Part shown: positions 11,787 through 22,300 of the stretch, piece by piece
How the letters are laid out: each line of letters opens with the position of its first letter
Position numbering within the stretch: position 1 is the first letter of the stretch
Source of the DNA: Shiraia sp. slf14
Taxonomy: Eukaryota; Ascomycota; Dothideomycetes; Pleosporales; Shiraiaceae
Length of the DNA: 64,000 nucleotides
Assembly: GCA_000498155.1 (NCBI GenBank)
Contig: AXZN01000082.1
Span: 28,891-92,890 of the forward strand
Direction: 5' to 3'
Translations under genes and position numbers: made by a program
Notes under the pieces: model-generated
Told to the model about the DNA's origin: nothing
The model's input: only the letters and a program-made list of their open reading frames with translations
The model's database searches: none

Positions 11787-12957
11787 GGTGCAAGAGCTTA
11801 TGTATGTCGCAAGACGGGGTTAATTAGAAAATATGAATAATAAAAAAGGACAAAAATGGTTGTGGGTCAAACTGAAAAAGTGGGCAGTGGACCCGAGGAG
11901 AGAGAATCAAAGGAAACTTTGGCAGACATTGCTAGGGCGAAATGATTTGCTTTTATGAAGCTGTACAGAAAGTTGCGCTGTAGAGCTTGTACTGACTTGC
12001 GGGCCTGGGTGCCAAAGAACCGAGGGAGTCCGAGCTTGCACGGCCAGTCAGCGTTAGACCGCTCGCGTGCCTGCCACTCGGCCTTTGTTGGGCGACAGCT
12101 CTGGGGGCTTCCGGCGACGTGATGCCATGGGCTGCATCCAGGCACAGCAGAGCGCACAAAACCACGACTGATTATGCATCTCCCCTGTGAATGGCAATAC
12201 ACTGGAGATACATGGATGTGGACGTGGATGGGGTATGATATACATGCACGAGGCCATAGCCGAACGCTGCTTCGGAGGAGATGCGGCATTGCTCCATTGC
12301 CATTGGTCTTGGGACTGGCACCATGCCTATTGTGGACAGCTTACCTGGCCGTGAATAATCATCCTGAAGCTGGCACCAAGTCAGGCCTGCTCTACTCGGG
12401 GGAACGCGTTGGTAAGCTTGATACTGAGCAGCTATGCTCCCATGTACACAGTAGAATTCCCATCGTTGTGTTCCACTGTCGGTGCCAGTCGCGGCAAGGG
12501 GGCGCAGAAGCGGCGGCCTCGATGGTACTCGTGACTCGTAGCCGCACCCTGCCGAATCATCATCTGTCTTGGCTCCATGGTTCCTGGCCTCTTGCATCAT
12601 CCTTGCCCATTGTTCAGTGTTGCCAGTCCCAGTATTTCCTGCCACCAGTCGTCTGCACCGTCCTTGCACGCAAAGCTCCCAAGCCAACTCACGACAACGC
12701 AACAAGGCCGCACCAGCTTGCCAACGAAGCCTGCGCGCCTGCCACCTGCCACCTGCCCCTCTTTCTCGGCGGCTGCTGTCGATAACCCCCGCGCGCGCGC
12801 CCCCCCCCCCGCCACACCAGCACCACAAGTTCTCCCTCACCCCATCTGCTCTTGGCCTGCTGCTGCAGCTGCTGCAAATACACCACCACGCCCCTTCGAT
12901 TCCAAAAGACCCGTACAGACATAATCTGTTGGAGGACGCTTGTTCAGTGCAATCATC
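11787..12957. promoter_or_regulatory. Divergent promoter region, panB / UBC8
   Basis: A 1.17-kb head-to-head gap. It contains a (GC)n run followed by about 11 consecutive C at 12790-12810 and CT-rich DNA close to the UBC8 start. Long open frames on both strands here (up to 287 codons) have low-complexity, Cys/Arg/Trp-rich translations and no family features, so I treat them as chance. Confidence 0.5.
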
Positions 12958-14052
12958 ATGAGCTCTCCAAAGAGGCGCATCGAGACGGATGTAGGTCGTC
13001 CCAAGACATGGACAAGAGCATGCAACAGCTAACAAAGGCCTGTTCGTGCTGCCTATAGGTCATGAAGTATGTTACGATTCATCCTTGACAAATATCATGT
13101 TCGCGTCTAACACAGCTTTAGGATGTACGTGCTGCCACAGCTGCCTTGCAATACACTCACCACCCATTCGTCCCCACTAAGCATCTTCTTGCTACCGTCA
13201 CTATCCTCCACCAGTCTCTGATGCGATGCAGGCTTATGAGCGACTACGAAGTGACTCTGGTCAACGACAATAGTAGGAGACCGCCTTGACTACCCAAATA
13301 TGTTGGCTTTGCTAACTTGGTCGCAGTGTCAGTTTTGCCTAAAGTGCTCCAACCTGTGCAACATCTCCTCTTCTAACTTTCGTTCAGGCAGGAATTCTAT
13401 GTCAGGTTCAAAGGGCCAGAAGAGAGTATGTTATCAGTTGCACACTTCTATACGGTGACTAACAACACCCAGCGCCTTTCCAGGGTGGACTCTGGAAGAT
13501 CCATGTCGAATTGCCAGATCAATACCCATATAAGAGTCCCAGCATTGGTTTCGTAAACCGAATATTTCACCCCAATATCGACGAACTGTAAGCCAACGCT
13601 TGCTATTGGAGCACTGCCAACCACCAGGAAAATGAGCCTATCTACTAACCTATTTTGCAGGTCCGGCTCTGTCTGTCTGGACGTAATCAACCAGACCTGG
13701 TCACCCATGTATGACATGATCAATATTTTCGAAGTCTTTCTCCCGCAGCTCCTTCGGTATCCAAATCCAACCGACCCTCTGAACGGAGAAGCTGCTGCTT
13801 TGCTCATGCGTGAGCCCAAGAGCTACGATGCAAAGGTGAAGGGTACGTTGAAGCAAGCGAGATGTGCTATTCTTTCTTTCTCGAGAAAGCACGTAATTCT
13901 AACATGCCGCAGAATATGTCCAAAAGTATGCCAACAAAGACACCGCCGAAGACTCAGATAAGGACAACGACGATGACGATGAAATGAGCTCTGTGGGCAG
14001 TTACGAATCTGGAGATGAAGATGAGGCCGCGGGCAACATGGAAGACATTTGA
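12958..14052 (+). CDS. UBC8: Ubc8, ubiquitin-conjugating enzyme E2 (UBE2H type)
   Basis: Nine exons: 12958-12990, 13059-13066, 13122-13124, 13232-13272, 13327, 13388-13425, 13473-13587, 13661-13842 and 13913-14052. They total 561 nt and 186 residues. The joined protein starts MSSPKRRIETDVMKMLMSDY, continues through EVTLVNDNMQEFYVRFKGPEE and has the E2 core HVELPDQYPYKSPSIGF, the HPN motif (FHPNIDELSG) and the active-site Cys in GSVCLDVINQTWSP. The acidic C-terminal tail is typical of Ubc8. In yeast Ubc8 works with the GID ligase in fructose-1,6-bisphosphatase degradation. Exons 2, 3 and 5 are only 8, 3 and 1 nt long; skipping the 1-nt exon breaks the frame, while skipping the 3-nt exon loses one conserved position. 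Confidence 0.92.
13122..13124 (+). other. UBC8: 3-nt microexon of UBC8 (GAT)
   Basis: The bases lie between TTTAG and GTACGT, so they have an acceptor on one side and a donor on the other. The upstream intron (13067-13121) has a CTAAC branch site near 13106. Including the three bases gives VMKMLMSD, the length found in yeast Ubc8 (VMKLLMSD); leaving them out stays in frame but removes one residue. Confidence 0.7.
13327..13327 (+). other. UBC8: 1-nt microexon of UBC8 (T)
   Basis: A single T sits between TCGCAG and GTCAGT. The intron before it (13273-13326, 54 bp) has GCTAAC at 13311-13316; the intron after it (13328-13387, 60 bp) has CTAAC at 13373-13377. The A at 13272, this T and the G at 13388 make ATG (Met) just before QEFYV, as in yeast Ubc8 (MQEF). 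Without it the frame fails. Confidence 0.75.
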
Positions 14053-14746
14053 GCTCCATCCACTACAAATGTTGTTCTGATTCCTTTTGCATTGTCCATG
14101 ATTCAGTATTGATACCTCCTACATATGAATGCATGCTCGAGGCGCAATTGGTGCGCATACAGGTTGCATAGGATTTGAATCCATTTTGGCGTTGCACTAA
14201 ATTATGGTTCTGGGGTCTCTTTTGTGCTCATTTATCAACAGAGTTTGAAGGTACTTCCATGTTCATAAATTCCTTGTTAAGAGCCCTTGGTCTACCAGGT
14301 GGAAACCAATGATTGTCTTGCTTTGTTTTGATACTGTGTTATATGGACACATATATTCGTCTTATCAATTTTAAATCCACGCGTCTTCTTCAATGTGGTC
14401 TCATCTGCCAGGGAAAGACTCCTACACTGCTGTCCAACAGTCTCTGATTGTCTCGATCATGACGCAGAGTGTAATCTGTCACTCGAGCACTCCTCCTCGA
14501 GCTCTCACCCTCCCCTCAAGCTGGCAATCACTATATAGATACGCATTCATAGTTCACTCCTCACATCACATGTACTCAAGCTCACCATGACTGACTCGTT
14601 TGTTTACCACACGATCTTCTTCTCAGAGTGAACCTGTATTTGGAAGTTACGATTTCCCGTCGTCATGTCAACACAACTGCAAACGCCCAAACTCGCCAAA
14701 ACACCACATAAAATCTCTGCTTGAGCTCCAGCAACCTACCACCTAA
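14053..14746. other. Intergenic region downstream of UBC8
   Basis: The UBC8 3' side and the approach to the minisatellite. I see no gene or repeat here. Confidence 0.5.
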
Positions 14747-15073
14747 CCCTCCATCACCACCTTTCAACAAGATCTTATTTTCCTTCCATCACCTCCATTT
14801 AACGAGATCTTGCTGCCCCTTCATCACCATCACCATCACATCCTTCCCACGATAGCTTGCTATCCCTCCATCATCTCCTCTCAATCATACCTTGTTGGCC
14901 CTCCATTGCCTCCTCCCAGCGATATCTTGCTGTCCCTCCGTCACCTCCGCCTCACGGTACCTTTCCACCCTTCCATTACTTCCTTCCGACAAGCTCTTAC
15001 TACCTCTTCATCAACTCCTTCTAGGGAGATCTCACTATCCCTCCATCACCCATCTCCGACAACACCTTCAGAG
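14747..15073 (+). repeat. 35-bp minisatellite, nine imperfect units
   Basis: Consecutive units start near 14747, 14782, 14817, 14864, 14899, 14934, 14969, 15004 and 15039. Each begins with a form of CCCTCCATCACCTCC and most carry a later GATCTTGCT-like block. Most units are 35 bp; the third is 47 bp because of an extra ATCACC duplication. The array ends 7 bp before the ATG of the hypothetical gene at 15081, so it probably forms its 5' leader or promoter. Confidence 0.8.
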
Positions 15074-15080
15074 ATTCTCG

Positions 15081-15932
15081 ATGACTCGAGCTCGCCCACA
15101 GACAGGACGCCGCCGCGAGCCAGTGCGCCATCGTGAGCGTAGGTATTACCCTGGCAGGTCTCGCGCATCACATACACTTGTCGACCCTACTACTGGTATT
15201 GCCCGTGTCTACTCGCATAACCATAACAAGGTCATGCCCTCGCAGGCTCATAACAGTACTTACTTTCATCCAGAAAGACATGCGGGATCCGCATTGTCTC
15301 GCCCTACTCTGCGTGATCGTATGAGTGGGGTTCCCGGTCTTCTGATGGACCGTATGACGTTTCCTCCCGGCCATCCCAGCTGGGTTCCTCGCGGTCGCCT
15401 ACAAGACCGCATAACCTCCTCTCGCGGTCGGCTGGAAGACCGAATGACAATTCCTGTGGCGGCAGATGCCACTCCAATCCCTGGCCAGGATGGAGGTGAC
15501 GACGCTGGTGAGCAGTTGACTGCAGAGAGTCGTGAAAGCGACTCACAAGGTCAAGGCCTGGGTGAGATCCAGGACCATGGACAAGCCATGGATCCCGTCG
15601 CCGATGCTGGCGACGCTGACATGGACGACCTGGACTCTCTGGACTCTCTCTTCCTGGGCTCAGACATGGATGTGGATGTCGAGGCACCACTATCCCCAAG
15701 CACCATGCCAGCCATCGACTCCTCCAACGTCACCCCTCCTCCCGCCGGCATGGCCAATGCACCCACTGGAAGACCCGCCAACACTTACAGCGGGAACGAC
15801 CCCGTCAAAAGGGCGTTCACAAACCCGCTGCTTCGGGCCATTCTCAGCGACAAGCCCCTTCCCAGGGAACGCCAGAAGCCCAAGGAGGATCGCATGGAGC
15901 TGAGGTTGGGTCACTCCAGGATCACGAAGTAA
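15081..15932 (+). CDS. Hypothetical low-complexity protein with DRM repeats
   Basis: Open frame of 283 residues with no recognised family. It starts with a basic stretch (TRARPQTGRRREPVRHRERRYY), followed by a region in which an arginine-aspartate repeat recurs four times: LRDRMSG, LMDRMTF, LQDRITS and LEDRMTI. Then comes an acidic tract (DADMDDLDSLDSLFLGSDMDVDVE) and a basic C-terminus. The whole is probably intrinsically disordered. The frame is open 63 codons further upstream through the minisatellite but without ATG, so I chose the first ATG. Third-position base choice looks like its neighbours, which favours a real gene, but expression is unproven. Confidence 0.5.
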   Translation: MTRARPQTGRRREPVRHRERRYYPGRSRASHTLVDPTTGIARVYSHNHNKVMPSQAHNSTYFHPERHAGSALSRPTLRDRMSGVPGLLMDRMTFPPGHPSWVPRGRLQDRITSSRGRLEDRMTIPVAADATPIPGQDGGDDAGEQLTAESRESDSQGQGLGEIQDHGQAMDPVADAGDADMDDLDSLDSLFLGSDMDVDVEAPLSPSTMPAIDSSNVTPPPAGMANAPTGRPANTYSGNDPVKRAFTNPLLRAILSDKPLPRERQKPKEDRMELRLGHSRITK

Positions 15933-16575
15933 GCTCTTCTGCCAAAAGCTTTCGCGGTCGTTGCTTCCCCTTGGGTGACTGCCGTTTGCCTGCTGCGTCT
16001 ATACCCACTACTGGCTTTGATTTCCTTTCTTTTTTCTTCTTTTTTGTATTTCTTTTTCTTTTTTATCCTGTTCATCTTCGCTCTGAGAGATGGCGCTGGA
16101 GCGAGAAGTAGGCATGGCGTTTTATCAGGTACACTCTTTAGTGTAGGGGGTTTTCGGACGACATTAGTTAGAAGTCGTGTGACAGTCTCGCTTGGTTCTG
16201 TCAAACAGCCTGCACACGCGAATTCTTCTGGGGGTTTATTGTACCAACAAATGTAACATATTCTTCCACATGTGTGTCATTGCTTGTGATGACGATACTG
16301 CCAAATAGTGAAAAACATATGAACATAGTGCATGGGAACAACTTAACAAGCTGTGATTCTGGAACAGCATATGATTGTATAGATACAGGGAGGAATGCAA
16401 ATTGCTGAAGGGATATGAGTGGGAGGGAGCAGCATATTGAAGCGTCAAGGCAAACTTTATAAGACCAGCTTTCGTTGTAACATTCGCTGTATACTGTGTA
16501 TCTTGATAAGCTGATAGTTCTGCATGGTGAGCTATTCTCAATGCCAGGATACCTAGAAATCTTCTTATTTAGACT
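15933..16575. other. Convergent intergenic region
   Basis: Contains a strong pyrimidine tract (mostly T with C) at about 16020-16075, likely a 3' UTR or terminator-side element of the gene at 15081. Nothing else was recognised. Confidence 0.5.
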
Positions 16576-18475
16576 CTAGACACTACTTTGATGCAGGTTG
16601 AGAATGATCTCAGCTGCTCTCTCTGCCATAACAATGAATGTGCCTTGTGGATTGGCAGTTGGTATCCCATTAAGGATACTGGCATCAACAACATGGAGGT
16701 TCTTGGTTCCACAGACAATCGTCTTACTATTGACAACTGCTCCACTGTGCTTGCAACTTTCACCCATTTTAGCAGAGCCTACCCAGTGGTTATTCGAGAT
16801 CGGCGGGGTTGCCCTCAAGTAATCCTCCAAGCCCAGTCCAGCCGGTGGCAAAACAATTGTGGCGCCTGGAATCCTTTGTAGTATTCTGAGCATAGAAGTG
16901 GCCGAAGTGAGAACTGCCTTGAAGTCGTGGTCGCCCGGATCGTTAAAATAGGGCGTTTTGGATATGTTTACGGTAAGCTTGGCGTCTGTGTTGAGAGAGA
17001 GGCGGCCACGCGAGGTGTGCCCCAGATTGAGATTCGAAGTAAAGCCAATAAATCCATCTATGGTTGAAAAGGTTAGCAAATGTAAGTAAACATGGGATCG
17101 AAGTGAAGTCTTCATACAATTACTGGGTAACCTGTCGTCCTTTCCGGAGCTGGTATCCCATTGAATAATCCTTTTGTTTCCATCGTCCCCCAACACTGTA
17201 TCCCAGGATACAGGGCCAATCGACGGTTGCAGTTGAGCCAGTGGACCGCTTCTACTGTCTAGATACTGTCGAATATCTGGATTATCGACTGTGCTATTCC
17301 ATAATTCTACCCATGGATAGTAACCAAGATGTGGTATACTGGCAGCCAACGAGTTTACATTACATCCATCGTCAAGGTTGTACCCTACAGGCAAATCGAG
17401 CCATTCACTTTTCTTTGGTAGGCTCCGATGTTCCGTACTGTGGTTGGACAAACGTTGAAGCTGGTTTATTGGACCAATGCCGGAGCGAAGGAGGATTTTA
17501 AAAGTCCCAAATACCCCTGCGGAAAGGATAACTCTGCCAGTGGGTGTCAATTTGATAGCCCCAGTCAGCCCATCTGCGGCAGAAGCTTCGACTTGAACCC
17601 CTGTTACAACGTCGCCCTGGCGAAGGACCCGAGTGACGGTGGTATTGAGTTGCAGACGAAAGTTCTGCCTTTTACTCGCAGTGACGAGGTATGTGGCCAT
17701 TGGACCTCCTTTCTCGCCATTCAGGAAAAAGAATTCAGTGTACGAGCTGACGCGATTCCTGTCCTCCAATTCGTTATTTGCGGCAATGAATTGAAAGTGA
17801 TCAGGATAAGACGAATTTGTCAAAGCTTCCTTGGCTAGCTTTGTGCCATTTGTCAGATACGATTTACCATCTTGACTCGGAGTATCGGTCCAGGGAAGTC
17901 GGTGCTTGGCTTTGAGGATGGCAGACTGCATATCTTTAAACCGAAAGCCCTTCGGCTGATGGAGGTCGAAATCGTCGGCTCTCGGCTGCCGTTACTATAT
18001 CAATACATTTCCTTTCATGTTGGAGACCGAGTAGGTAAGCTCAAGATTATAGACTGACCAGGTAGAATTGCCCTGCATTGATTGCTGTTCCGCCACCTAG
18101 CAAACAGCCAGCTGGGCTGGGGGAATCGTCACAGAAGATGCCTGAATTGTCGATGCTAGGCTGCCATACCAATTGAGCCAGTGCTGGGACATCAAAACGT
18201 GTCAGGTTTGTCTCTTTCAACCATGAAGGTCGCCAGGTTCCACCCCAGCGCCCAGACGAAGCCCAGCCGCGTTCAAGAAGAAGTACTGATTTACCAGACT
18301 CTGATAACCGGTCTGCAAGTGGAATACCTGATGCCCCGCCTCCTACAACGATGTAATCCCATGTCTGGGAAAGTGGACTTGCAAGAGATGCTGTATTCGT
18401 TTGTCAGAGTCTCTAAATTTAGGCAGCATGAATATGCAATGTACCGGATATAAACAGAAGTGATTGAACCCTCAT
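16576..18475 (-). CDS. Secreted GMC oxidoreductase
   Basis: Exons 18475-18445, 18390-18059 and 17985-16576 give 590 residues. The short first exon plus exon 2 encode a signal peptide (MRVQSLLFISASLASP) followed directly by the FAD-binding motif DYIVVGGGASGIPLADRL and LLLERG. GCLLGGGTAINAG is the GMC signature; the flavin-domain C-terminus carries the catalytic His in NNHWVGSAKMG and then VVDASILNGIPTANPQGTFIVMAERAAE. The order resembles the dehydrogenase domain of cellobiose dehydrogenase and aryl-alcohol-type oxidoreductases; no haem or cellulose-binding domain is present. A 66-bp in-frame stretch (17058-17123) has all the signs of a further intron; removing it gives 568 residues. It probably oxidises an extracellular sugar or alcohol. 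Confidence 0.85.
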
Positions 18476-19349
18476 CGTACTTTCGGCAGTGTTTACTGGA
18501 CTGAAATCAACGGGCACAGCAATCTTATATAGTATCCATGTATTTAGCAAGTCATTTACATAGGAAAGTATTGCATAATAAAGCACCTTTAGGTACGCGA
18601 TTCCACATATACCTTGGCTCAAGAGAATCGGTACACACAGCCTTTTACGCGGTGTCTAAAAAGTCACATGCATGTCTTACACGAGAGTGCTTTCTATTGG
18701 CGAAATGACCACTGGAGGCCTAGTCTTCATTTACCCGGTTGGTAGGCCTTTCCCCAGTTTACAATCTTTGAGTCTCTGTGGCGCGAGGCCCCCTTTATTC
18801 TAATCGTGTAGCGAGCTGCTCTTCACCGTACCATGTAATAAAACTTTGCAGTAATAGGAAGCGACGTACAAACACTCTTAAAGAAAGATAAATCATTTAT
18901 TGACTTCACCACGTTGCTTCAATTTTACAATCAAGTCATGCCCTTACTCCACAAGCTACCCCAAGCCACCAACCTTGTTCCTCGAGTCCAGATTCCTGCA
19001 TGAATCCTTGCCCTGATTCCATTTGAATGAGGCCAACTCGAACCCTAAGGGTGAGTCAAAGCCTCAAATCAAATGATTCGGCATTGGGGATAGACTGCTG
19101 GAATGAGACACCGAAACCCAGAGTAATGGTAGCAGTAGTGGTGGCGGTAATTGATGCTAAGTCTCAAAACCCCGAGCAGTGGAAGCCAAGAACATGGAGT
19201 ACTCCGTGATGTTTCTGATCCAACAAAAAGCGCCATACCCAATGCAAGGAGCCAACATTTCCAAAACGCCAAGACCGCTAATAAATGCCTACGTTATTTC
19301 CAATTTCAAAGCTTCCTTTCACCAACCTGATATGCCATGCAGCATACGT
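18476..19349. other. Intergenic region upstream of GMC gene
   Basis: About 870 bp with no gene recognised. A TATATA-like element (TATATAAGATT on the minus strand) lies near 18524-18534, some 50 bp upstream of the GMC start codon, and may be its TATA box. Confidence 0.45.
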
Positions 19350-22300
19350 TTAACGCAAAGTTGATTTCCATCCCTCAAGGGCACCATAGCTTACATCTCC
19401 ATCCATCCCTGACTCTTCGAATCCTTCCCATGGCAGCTCTTCCGTATCTGCATCTATGTTTGCACTTGACGCTCGAGCAAGCTCTGTACTATCATCAACA
19501 AAGCTGTTGATTGTGACCTTTTTGGACTTCTTCGCAGGCTCTCCTTGTGCTTTTTTCTCTTCAGCACGAAGCTGTTCGGTGATGTTTTCGACGTCGAGTT
19601 CAGTAAGGTCATCAGTCTGTTGACCCTCGAGGACATCATATAAATTGTAGATTTGTGTATCTTTGATCTCGAGGCGACGGAGGATGTCATGAATAGAGGC
19701 ATTGATCTCACGTCGTTTGCGGTTTCCAAGACTGACATCATGGGATTCGAGGAGAGCACGCGTCACTGCGAGCTCCATATGCAAATGTGCTCGCTCGTCA
19801 TTGAGCTCCTTCACAACGAGAGCCAATGCTTCCTTTGGGGATCGAGCTGGCCGCATTGTGGCGTCAACGTCGTCAACTGTTCGGGAGGACACTGTCACAA
19901 GTTTTGGCACGCGAATCCCGTCTGTAGCAGTGGTGAGACCTTCACGACGGCATACAGTGCAATTTGTATTGTCATGATCTTTGTTGACAGCGTCGTGGGA
20001 GTTAGGATCAGCAGTCCTTGGTGTTTGTTTCCTACTCTCAAGTTTGATATCGGGCACGATGAATGCAGATGTCATTTCGTTAGGCACACTACGACGTCGG
20101 CGGCTGGTGTTGCTGAGCATAGAGGCATCAGCAATGATTTGCTTCGTCTGTGTGCATTCAGCATCGGTATCTATATTAGACAAGTTGCCAGTCATGTCTT
20201 CTTCGAAATGCGTGATAGTTGTTCGTTGTGTGATGTCCTTGAGTGATGACTTTCGCGGCAACGATGGTCGGCGTTCGCTTCGTGCAGACACGGCAGATCG
20301 CATGGTGTCTTCGCGCGGTTGCTCTTTATTTTGGAATGTCTCGTCGCGTGGAGCCTGTTCGATCTGAGCAGACGATGCCTTCCGTCGAGCAGTTGCACGC
20401 TCTTCTTCTAAAGCGCGCCGAAGTCGAGCAATCTGAGCACTGTCGATGAAACTCAATTCAGTCAAATCGAGATCAACGGGAACTTGAATATTAGTTGCAG
20501 AGTTGATGTTGGTAGCACTTCTAGTGGTATACGTCGTCTCGCGGGGTGCAAGAGATAGATCTGTGGTAGATTCGACATCGGTTTCAACATGTGCATGTTG
20601 AGTGATGTTGTTGATACTAGGGGCTGAAAAGCTCCGATGCTGATTTTGTGGCATGCCAACACGCTGCGTCGCCCTATGGGTGCCGTTGTATGCTTTGTGG
20701 GCACTTTTTTCGACCTGACTCGACGGGCGTGCAGTGTCCAGAGCTCTGCTATTGTGCATCGCATCCTGCACCCGACTCTTGATGCGAGTGCGAGTATCCT
20801 CGCGGCGGAAACTTGGCTGATGCTGGAAAGTGTCATCCGGAATTGCGCTGTTGTTTCTAGTAGAAGGTGCTGTAGTGAGAGGCCGCTCATTGTTTTCGCG
20901 CATGCCTAATGCTTCACGGGTCATATCCAAAGTTCTCCGTGCTGCGTCCTCTCGCTGAAGGATCTTCCGTTTCATGTCTGCCTCTTTCTGGGCCCAGTTT
21001 TCGTTGTCGGTCTTGTGTTGTTCCATGAGTTGTTCTATTTCATATCGGAGGTTCTCGTTGTCTTGTCGCATCGCTTGGTTCGTCTCCTCTTGAGTCAAGT
21101 CTTGAAATTGTCGAATTGTCTCATCTCTACGATCAACTTGTGCTTTCAGAGAAGCCTCCTGACGAGACCACCGCTTCATGTCATCTTCACGTTTGGCCTT
21201 GAGTTTCACCAATTGTGATTTGAGTGACTCGTGGTCGTTTTTCAGCCTGTCGAACTCGACTTGCTCTTGGCGTGCTTTTCGCAACTCAATCTCCTTCCTG
21301 GCAAGTTGCTGAGTGTGGTCATCGTGCTGGGCACGTATGCGGGCTAATTCAGCGTGCAAGGTTGCGTTCTCTTTTTCGGTAGCGTTGGCTGCTTGATCGA
21401 ATTGCCGACGGAGCTTGCCCGTCTCTTCCTGATGTTGAGAGTGCTCCCGGTCTAATTGATCGCGTAAGGCTTCGTTATCAGCTCGTAAAGTGTCCACTTC
21501 TTCACGAAGGAACTTGTTTTCGTTAGCCAATGCGACCTTCTCATTTTTGAGTTCCTCGCAGGTCTGAAAAGCCACACTGAGCTGGCCAGCCATATTGTCT
21601 CTCTCGGTGTTTAGACGCTTCTTCTCGATCTCGAGAACTGCGCCCTTGCGCTCTGCTCGGTCAAGCTTTGTCCGCAAGGTCTGTACCGTCGCGTCAAGAC
21701 CTGTGCCTGTTAATATCGACCTACTACTAGCACCACTGACAAGCTTACGAGTTTTTTCCACCTTCCAGCTACTTTTACCAGAATCCGAATCGAGTGCACT
21801 GTCGCTACGTCTGAGTTTCTCCTGAGCTTGTGCAAGTGCCCGTAATTCGATTAATTCCGAATCTTGCTCCTCGATCCTCTTCTCTGCCTCTGCGCGCTCG
21901 GTTTCCATCTGGGCAACCTTATCTTGCAATTGTTGCAGTGCTGCGAAGATAGCCTTTTCTTCTTCCGGTATTGGAATGCCTTCTAGAGGTATATGCTGAT
22001 GTCCGCGGCCACCATTCGGAGGCGCCAAAAACCGAGATCGTGCTGGGGCTGTTTTTGAGATTACTGGCGTGCCGTCCTCAAATACACCCGAGACCAATTC
22101 AGTAAGATTTGGCAAGTCGGGTAAGATAAAAGATTGTGCGGTTGCATTATGCGCTGTGCCCGGTTGTGAGCGTGGAGCTGTTTTCTTCTTTTGCACAGGA
22201 TCCACGACACCATCTACCTGGAGAGAGGTATGGCGGCTCCTGTTTCCCCAACGCGTGTTCTTGGTTGAATCAATCGTCAATGTGGCCGGTCGATGATCCA

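Noticed and set aside
12172..13035. 287-codon open frame on the minus strand (and overlapping plus-strand frames) in the panB-UBC8 gap
   Set aside because: Low-complexity, Cys/Trp/Arg-rich translation without motifs; overlaps the first UBC8 exon and promoter; GC-rich DNA gives long chance frames.
13273..13387. A single 115-bp intron between exon 4 and exon 6 of UBC8
   Set aside because: It shifts the frame and destroys the conserved MQEFYVRFKGPEE and TPFQGGLWK blocks.
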